This document shows positions 57,902 to 64,000 of a DNA stretch of 64,000 bases, in pieces. Within the stretch, counting starts at the first letter, position 1. Each line of letters begins with the position of its first letter. Both the position numbers and the translations under genes were made by a program. The notes below the pieces were generated by a model. The model did no database searches. It was given only the letters and a program-made list of their open reading frames with translations, and had not been told where the DNA came from. This DNA is from Microcella putealis. GTDB taxonomy: Bacteria > Actinomycetota > Actinomycetes > Actinomycetales > Microbacteriaceae. Where the stretch lies: the NCBI RefSeq assembly GCF_004216575.1, contig NZ_SGWW01000001.1, positions 186,001-250,000 of the forward strand, read 5' to 3'.

Positions 57902-57980
57902 CGCGCAGCGCACACCGCGCGACCCGCGGACGCACGCGGCACAACGAACGCGTGCGTGCCGTTAGTCCTGAGTTGTTGAC
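57883..57980. repeat. Paired inverted arms, pair 12 (span 98 bp)
   Basis: Left arm GTCAACAACTCAGGAC at 57883-57898 (end of the kinase gene), exact inverted copy at 57965-57980, 13 bp from the leuA stop. Confidence 0.9.
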
Positions 57981-57993
57981 GCGCAGCGCGCGA

Positions 57994-59793
<1,800 letters not shown>

Positions 59794-59810
59794 TCAGCCG
59801 ACAACGAACT

Positions 59811-59848
59811 CCGCGACGAGGGAGGCTAAGGGCTAAGCCTCGTCGCGG
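59811..59848 (-). promoter_or_regulatory. leuA attenuator stem-loop
   Basis: CCGCGACGAGG (59811-59821) pairs perfectly with 59838-59848, an 11-bp stem with a 16-nt loop. The upstream arm overlaps the last codons of the leader peptide, right after its three Leu codons. A nearly perfect alternative pairing GAGGCTTAG/CTTAGCCTC lies inside, giving two competing folds. Confidence 0.6.
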
Positions 59849-59874
59849 CAACGAAGAAGAAGCGCGCCGAACAC
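59833..59874 (-). CDS. leuL: Leucine leader peptide
   Basis: Thirteen codons on the minus strand: MFGALLLRCRDEA then TAG. Three consecutive Leu codons, all CTT, a rare codon in this G+C-rich genome, make translation sensitive to charged tRNA-Leu. The ending LLLRXRDEA is typical of actinobacterial leuA leaders. GTG 59874 has TACCCT 6 nt upstream, so the leader itself is leaderless. Stalling at the CTT run would prevent the 11-bp attenuator from forming as it does under leucine excess. Confidence 0.75.
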   Translation of the reverse strand: MFGALLLRCRDEA

Positions 59875-59880
59875 GGTTTC

Positions 59881-59886
59881 AGGGTA
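59881..59886 (-). promoter_or_regulatory. -10 box TACCCT of the leuL-leuA transcript
   Basis: TACCCT on the minus strand, 6 nt before the leader-peptide GTG. Confidence 0.5.
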
Positions 59887-60033
59887 CACCCGGCCCGCTC
59901 ACGGCCGCGAACCGCCCCGGATGCACGCCCCCGGTACGACTACCGGTCCAGTTCCGTACTACCAAAGGATGAAAGCTCGCATCCGAGCGGATGAACGGGG
60001 CGCGTTTCGCGCGACGTGCCGCTTCGCGATGCG

Positions 60034-60039
60034 TAGCGT
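60034..60039 (+). promoter_or_regulatory. -10 box TAGCGT of the two-component operon
   Basis: TAGCGT ends 7 nt before ATG 60047, favouring that start over 59921 or 59969. Confidence 0.45.
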
Positions 60040-60046
60040 GACGCTC

Positions 60047-61303
60047 ATGTTCGATTCCCTCGCACACAGCATCCTCACCCGCGGCTCACGCCTTCGATTG
60101 CTCGCTGAGAGTGCTGTAGGAGCGTTGTTCTCGCTCACCGTGGCGTACTACGGAGCTGCCGAGACCGGCAACCTCGCGATCGGGGCGGTTCTAGTGCTAC
60201 TCGGGGCCGGGATCGCATTTTATCACTTGGCACCGGTGATCGCGCTCGCAGTCTCGTCATTGGCGATGCTGTTCGTGCTCATTGCAGGCTGGTCAGGGGG
60301 CACGCCGAGCGGCGCTCTCTGGCTGCCGATCTACCTGTCGATCTTCGGCACCGTCGCGTACGGAAGCGTCACGGTGCAGTGGACCGGGCGGATCGCAGCG
60401 GTCGCACTGACCGCGGGGTTCGTTGCGGGGGGCATCTCCGTCGCCGCCTATGGCCTGGGCCCTCTCGGGCTCATCGTCTTGCTCATGCCCGCTCTGGGCT
60501 GGTTTGCGGGCGAACTGGTGCGGAGCATCCGCAACCGCCGGGCGCTCAGCGCGACCGTCACCGCCGTCAGCACCGAGCGCGATGCCGCGCTCACCCGCGC
60601 CGACCTCGAGGCCGAGCGCACGCGGGTCGCGCGCGACGTGCACGACATCGTGGCGCACTCCCTCACGGTCGTGATAGCGCAGGCCGACGGTGCGCGCTAC
60701 GCGACAACGGCCGACTCCCCCGGCGCGGCCGACGCCTTCGGCACGATCGCGCAGACCGCGCGCGACGCGCTCGCCGACGTGCGCACCCTGCTCACCGAGC
60801 TCCGCCACACGCAGGAGGCCGGGCCGCAGCCGGGGATTCAGAACCTCGACGCGCTGGTCGACTCGTTCCGCGATTCGGGGCTCACGCTCACCGTGCACGA
60901 GTTCGGCGACCGCGGCGGTCTCACCGACGCCCGCGAGCTCGCGCTTTACCGCATCGTGCAGGAATCGCTCACAAACGCCCTCCGCCACGGCGACGGTGCG
61001 GCGACCCTGGACCTCGACTGGGGCGACGCAGCCGTCGACCTGCTCGTCACGAACGTCGCGGCGGCCCCGGCCCCGGCGTCAGCCGACGCCGCCGTCACAG
61101 AGGTCACGCACGGTGAGTTCCCGCCCGAACGCGGCCACGGCATCGACGGGATGCGCGAACGCGCGATCCTTGCGGGCGGCGAGTTCAGCATCCGCGAAGG
61201 GGCGACATTCCGTGTGCGGGCGCGCCTCCCCCGTGAGCCGCGCGAACACTCTCACCCCGAGCCCGCCACCCCCGACACGATTGATACCGAGGTGCTCGCA
61301 TGA
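60047..61303 (+). CDS. NarL-type sensor histidine kinase
   Basis: 418 residues from ATG 60047. Several N-terminal membrane helices (SAVGALFSLTVAYYGA, NLAIGAVLVLLGAGIAFYHL, IALAVSSLAMLFVLIAGW, then further helices to about residue 155), a dimerisation helix with phosphoacceptor His in RTRVARDVHDIVAHSLTVVI, and an ATPase domain with ALYRIVQESLTNALRHGDG (N box) and ERGHGIDGMRERAILAGGEF (G box). Signal unknown. Its stop overlaps the start of a 45-residue ORF, which in turn overlaps the response regulator. Confidence 0.9.
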   Translation: MFDSLAHSILTRGSRLRLLAESAVGALFSLTVAYYGAAETGNLAIGAVLVLLGAGIAFYHLAPVIALAVSSLAMLFVLIAGWSGGTPSGALWLPIYLSIFGTVAYGSVTVQWTGRIAAVALTAGFVAGGISVAAYGLGPLGLIVLLMPALGWFAGELVRSIRNRRALSATVTAVSTERDAALTRADLEAERTRVARDVHDIVAHSLTVVIAQADGARYATTADSPGAADAFGTIAQTARDALADVRTLLTELRHTQEAGPQPGIQNLDALVDSFRDSGLTLTVHEFGDRGGLTDARELALYRIVQESLTNALRHGDGAATLDLDWGDAAVDLLVTNVAAAPAPASADAAVTEVTHGEFPPERGHGIDGMRERAILAGGEFSIREGATFRVRARLPREPREHSHPEPATPDTIDTEVLA

Positions 61304-61437
61304 CCGCTCCTGTCTCCCCCTCGTCCGCGGCCGTGATGACCATCGCGCCCGCGCCCACCATCGTGGTGCCCATCAGGCTCGTGCTGGTGCCGCGCCGACC
61401 CCTCACCCCGGCGAGCCTTCCCTGGGCCACGGCGTGA
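61300..61437 (+). CDS. Small coupled ORF between kinase and response regulator
   Basis: 45 residues. ATG 61300 overlaps the kinase stop (ATGA), and its own TGA (61435-61437) overlaps the regulator GTG (GTGA). The chain starts MTAPVSPSSAAVMTIAP and has a central apolar stretch TIVVPIRLVLVPRRPL. It is Pro/Val-rich without charged acidic residues. No family recognised. Double overlap strongly suggests it is translated, either for its own product or simply to carry ribosomes to the regulator. Confidence 0.55.
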   Translation: MTAPVSPSSAAVMTIAPAPTIVVPIRLVLVPRRPLTPASLPWATA

Positions 61438-62120
61438 CAGTGATCCGCGTGCTGCTGGTCGACGACCAGCCGCTGTTCCGCCGTGGGGTGCGCATGCTGA
61501 TCGACTCGCAGCCCGACCTCACCGTGGTCGGCGAGGCGAGCGACGGCGAGGAGGCCGTGACCGCGGCCACCGAGCATTCGCCCGACGTCGTGCTCATGGA
61601 CATCCGCATGCCGCGCGTCGACGGCATCGCTGGCACGGCGGGAATCGTCGCGGCGGCGGGCGATGCCGGCCGTCGCGCCCCGCGCGTCATCGTGCTCACC
61701 ACCTTCGATCTCGACGACGCGGCGCTGCGGGCGATTCGCGCCGGCGCAAGCGGGTTCCTGCTGAAGGACGCCGAGCCCGAGTTCCTGCTCGCCGCAATCC
61801 GCGCCGTGCACGGCGGTCACGCCGTCGTCGCGCCCGGCGCGATCGCCGACCTGCTCACCCACGTGGATGCACGCCCCGCGCTCCCGACGGACGTCGCCGC
61901 CGCGCGCGACGCCGCCCTCACCGCCCTCAGCCCCCGCGAGCGCCAGATCTTCGGCGCCATCGCTGAGGGACTCAGCAACGCCGAGATCGCCGAGCGCGAG
62001 TTCGTCAGCGAGGCGACCGTGAAGTCGCACGTCGGCCGCATCCTCGCGAAGCTCAGCCTGCGCGACCGCGTGCAGGTGGTGCTCTACGCGCACGACAACG
62101 GGCTGCTGCCCCGCCGCTGA
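61434..62120 (+). CDS. NarL/FixJ-type response regulator
   Basis: 228 residues, GTG start. Receiver domain IRVLLVDDQPLFRRGVRMLI, phosphoacceptor Asp in DVVLMDIRMPRVDGIAG, Thr in VIVLTTFD, Lys in GFLLKDAEPEFL. LuxR helix-turn-helix at the C-terminus: LSPRERQIFGAIAEGLSNAE and REFVSEATVKSHVGRILAKL. Partner of the kinase upstream. No obvious target operon in the window. Confidence 0.93.
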   Translation: MTVIRVLLVDDQPLFRRGVRMLIDSQPDLTVVGEASDGEEAVTAATEHSPDVVLMDIRMPRVDGIAGTAGIVAAAGDAGRRAPRVIVLTTFDLDDAALRAIRAGASGFLLKDAEPEFLLAAIRAVHGGHAVVAPGAIADLLTHVDARPALPTDVAAARDAALTALSPRERQIFGAIAEGLSNAEIAEREFVSEATVKSHVGRILAKLSLRDRVQVVLYAHDNGLLPRR

Positions 62121-62486
62121 GGGCCGGCTCAAGGGTCAGCGATGAGGGCCGCGAAGACTCCGCCGGCTCGCCCGCCGGCGACGTGGCACGGGGCGGTGCG
62201 GCCTGACACCGGACGTAGCCGGGGTCGATGTCTGCAGGACCGACAGTGCGGCGCAACTCGCCGACGTGCGGAGCATAAACGCCGCACGCGCGCGAAAACT
62301 GTCGGTGTGGCAGACACCGCCCGCGCGCCAGCTGTCGCATCGCCCCGGTGTTTCGCCATTGACTGGGCGTGTCGGTGACAACACGCCGGGGGTCGCAACC
62401 CAGACCGGGGCTACGCGACACGCAACCCGCCCGGAAGGCACCCACGACACTCGGCCCGTCACGAAGGCGCGCGCCCGCGCCGCTCC
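62121..62486. other. Intergenic region without a convincing gene
   Basis: 366 bp between the converging response regulator and era genes. Frames crossing it are Arg/Ser-rich and lack start signals. It contains a pair of inverted 19-bp arms (62229-62247 and 62298-62316), listed separately. Confidence 0.6.
62229..62316. repeat. Second, unrelated pair of inverted 19-bp arms (span 88 bp)
   Basis: TGTCTGC-N5-CGACAGT at 62229-62247 and its inverted form at 62298-62316 (16 of 19 positions match). Different sequence but nearly the same total span as the 87-bp pairs. Confidence 0.6.
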
Positions 62487-63401
62487 CTAGAACCCGAGCC
62501 GACCCAACTGCTTCGGGTCGCGCTGCCACTCTTTGGCGACCTTCACGTGCAGCTTCAAGAACACCTTGCGCCCCAGCAAAGCCTCGATCTCGCCGCGCGC
62601 GCGTCGCCCCACGTCGCCGAGCCGCGAGCCGCGGTGGCCAATGATGATGCCCTTCTGGCTGTCGCGCTCGACCCAGACGTTGGCGAAGATCTGCAGCAGG
62701 CCGTCGCCGTCGCGCTCGATCATCTCGTCGATGGTGACGGCCAGCGAGTGCGGCAGCTCGTCGCTCACGCCCTCGAGCGCGGCCTCGCGGATCAGCTCGG
62801 CAACCCGATCTTCTTCGGTCTCGTCGGTCGTCGACTCGGCCTCGTAGAGGGGCGGCGACACCGGCATGAGCCCGATCAGCTCGTCGGCGAGCAGTTCGAC
62901 CTGGTCTCCGGTCACCGCCGACAGCGGGATCACCATGTCCCACTCGCGCAACTGCGAGACGGCGAGCAGTTGCTCAGCGACCTTCGTGCCGCCCACCGCG
63001 TCAGTCTTCGTGACGATCGCGACCTTGCGAGTGCGCGGAAAGTTGTCGAGCTGCTCGTTGATGAACCTGTCGCCCGGCCCGATCGGCTCGCCGGCGGGCA
63101 CGCAGAAGCCGATGACGTCGACGTCGCCGAGGGTCTCTTGCACAAGGGCGTTGAGCCGCTCGCCGAGCAGCGTGCGCGGCCGGTGCATGCCCGGCGTGTC
63201 GACGACGATCAATTGCCCGGATGCCCGGTGCACGATTCCGCGGATCGCGCGCCGCGTGGTCTGCGGCTTCGAGGACGTGATCGCGACCTTTTCGCCGACC
63301 AGCGCGTTGGTGAGCGTCGACTTGCCGACGTTCGGGCGGCCGACAAAGGTCACGAATCCGGCTCGGTGTTCCGCGGTTGTGGACGAAGGGGTGTCGCTCA
63401 C
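62487..63401 (-). CDS. era: GTPase Era
   Basis: 304 residues, GTG start. G1 VTFVGRPNVGKSTLTNALVG, G2 QTTRRAIRG, G3 VVDTPGMHRP, G4 VTKTDAV, then the C-terminal KH domain with NVWVERDSQKGIIIGHRGSR and VFLKLHVKVAKEWQRDPK. Acts in 16S rRNA maturation and 30S assembly. The start overlaps the stop of the CBS-domain gene upstream, a common actinobacterial pairing. Confidence 0.95.
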   Translation of the reverse strand: MSDTPSSTTAEHRAGFVTFVGRPNVGKSTLTNALVGEKVAITSSKPQTTRRAIRGIVHRASGQLIVVDTPGMHRPRTLLGERLNALVQETLGDVDVIGFCVPAGEPIGPGDRFINEQLDNFPRTRKVAIVTKTDAVGGTKVAEQLLAVSQLREWDMVIPLSAVTGDQVELLADELIGLMPVSPPLYEAESTTDETEEDRVAELIREAALEGVSDELPHSLAVTIDEMIERDGDGLLQIFANVWVERDSQKGIIIGHRGSRLGDVGRRARGEIEALLGRKVFLKLHVKVAKEWQRDPKQLGRLGF

Positions 63402-64000
63402 GGGGCGCTCCTTGGGGAGGCGGGGCGCGCATCCTGAACAGGAATCGCGCCGGTGTCGGCGGAGGCGGCCGCGAATGCGAGCCGCGCGTCAATGAGGGCC
63501 TGGTCGGCCTCAACGAGCACGGTGACGACGCGCTTGCGGCGACCCTCGGTGCGCTCGGCGGTCAGGTGCAGGCCGTCGACCTCGGTGGTCGACCCGGCGA
63601 CCGGCAGGCGGTCGAGGTGCTTCGCGAGCAGGCCTCCAACGGTGTCGACGTCGTCGTCGTCGAGCTCGATGCCGAAGAGGTCTCCGAGTTCGTCGATCGG
63701 CATGCGCGCGCTCACCCGGTAGCGGTTGTCGTCGAGCCGCTCGAAGGTCGACTCTTCGCGGTCGTACTCGTCGGTGATGTCGCCGATGAGCTCCTCGATG
63801 AGGTCTTCCATGGTCACGAGGCCGGCGATGCCGCCGTACTCGTCGACGACGAGCGCGAGGTGGTTCGACTGCACCTGCAACTGCCGCAGCGCATCGTCGG
63901 CCTTTTTCGACTCAGGCAAGAACTGGGCGGGCTTCGCCAACTCATCCACGAGCGTCGCACCCGCTGACGCAGGCGACGACACCGTCAACCGGGTCACATC
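63398..64000 (-). CDS. CBS/CorC-type hemolysin-family protein, C-terminal part (cut by window edge)
   Basis: The reading frame runs in from the right edge; about 200 residues are visible. The end of the second CBS domain is present (LVVDEYGGIAGLVTMEDLIE, EELIGDITDEYD), followed by the CorC/HlyC C-terminal domain (YRVSARMPIDELGDLFGIEL, VDTVGGLLAKHLDRLP, LTAERTEGRRKRVVTVLVE). The N-terminal DUF21 membrane part would lie upstream outside. The family has been linked to magnesium/cobalt efflux. Its stop overlaps the era start. Confidence 0.88.
   Translation of the reverse strand, partial: DVTRLTVSSPASAGATLVDELAKPAQFLPESKKADDALRQLQVQSNHLALVVDEYGGIAGLVTMEDLIEELIGDITDEYDREESTFERLDDNRYRVSARMPIDELGDLFGIELDDDDVDTVGGLLAKHLDRLPVAGSTTEVDGLHLTAERTEGRRKRVVTVLVEADQALIDARLAFAAASADTGAIPVQDARPASPRSAP

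Noticed and set aside
14972..57980. Repeat pairs as MITEs or other transposon ends
   Set aside because: Interiors are not conserved between copies, no target-site duplications are visible, and arms within conserved genes do not lengthen the proteins.
55331..57980. Repeat pairs as integron attC sites (about 100 bp, variable centre, inverted ends after each ORF)
   Set aside because: No GTTRRRY/RYYYAAC core at the ends, no integrase, and pairs occur inside housekeeping genes and between non-cassette genes. attC folding would not need a 10.5-bp phase.
14972..57980. Repeat pairs as intrinsic terminators or long RNA stem-loops
   Set aside because: Loops of 50-360 nt and constant arm sequence do not fit terminators. 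Several pairs are inside genes, and real G+C-rich hairpins (18334-18355, 21958-22001) look different.
14972..57980. CRISPR array
   Set aside because: Repeats are inverted, dispersed over 43 kb, with unequal spacing and no cas genes.
62129..62398. 89-residue minus-strand frame after the response regulator
   Set aside because: Arg/Cys/His-rich composition, no ribosome binding site, and it covers the inverted-arm region.

Overview
This is a roughly 70% G+C actinobacterial chromosome segment, most likely from a Microbacteriaceae member. Supporting signs are the type II fatty-acid-synthase cluster fasR-fabD-fabH-acpP-fabF followed by a DUF3145 gene, a homodimeric-type AceE, polyphosphate glucokinase, stand-alone GAF-ANTAR regulators, an actinobacterial leucine leader peptide before leuA, and many genes that appear to be leaderless (a -10 box TANNNT placed 6 or 7 nt before an ATG/GTG start). 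I see no prophage, IS element, CRISPR array or plasmid gene. It reads as core chromosome.

Layout: 0-14.8 kb holds the nadE end, panB, map, ppgK, a fatty acid desaturase, three GAF-ANTAR regulators around rnpB (RNase P RNA), an RNase H, a coiled-coil protein, a Nif3 homologue, an NCS1-type permease with a huge disordered N-terminus, an EamA transporter and a zinc-ribbon/nuclease-like protein. 14.9-24 kb holds tRNA-Val, an AhpE-like peroxiredoxin divergent from aceE, then the fatty acid synthase operon and DUF3145. 24-30.8 kb holds an aldehyde dehydrogenase/DUF779 operon with its AcoR-like regulator, DUF1684, a heliorhodopsin-like membrane protein without the retinal lysine, tRNA-Met and a GT4 glycosyltransferase. 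30.8-41.1 kb holds transporters (DMT, AzlCD), def, an orphan histidine kinase, tRNA-Asn, a hydroxyacid dehydrogenase, an orphan ABC ATPase, and dnaG-dgt-dusB. 41.2-54.2 kb holds a YbaK deacylase, DsbA/FrnE with a coupled small ORF, a DUF559-like protein, glyS, a class V aminotransferase, recO-uppS, and the NAD operon nrtR-nadA-nadB-nadC-cysteine desulfurase. 54.4-64 kb holds a TRIC channel, an ECF41 sigma factor with its epimerase partner, a P-loop kinase, leuL-leuA, a two-component system with a small ORF wedged between kinase and regulator, era, and the end of a CBS-domain protein.

The most striking signal is a dispersed family of paired inverted arms with core GTCAACAACTCAGGAC. Twelve pairs are found (one degenerate). 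All face inward and alternate strictly left arm/right arm along the window. Total spans are 87, 98, 108, 119, 224, 276 and 390 bp. Divided by 10.5 bp these give almost the same fractional phase (about 0.3; the 390-bp pair 0.14), although the sequence between the arms is not conserved. This implies two half-sites held on a fixed face of the DNA helix, i.e. a protein-bound, looped chromosomal site. Several arms lie inside conserved genes without changing protein length, and in three genes an arm supplies the stop codon. I do not recognise this system from any named family.

Other points worth following: the leucine attenuator, an ECF41-type promoter at the end of the sigma gene, an NrtR with a degenerate Nudix box and a palindrome at the inferred transcription start, a 10-bp-periodic TTGC array upstream of the aldehyde dehydrogenase, a CDS running 48 nt into rnpB, and two translationally coupled small ORFs (41796-41936 and 61300-61437).
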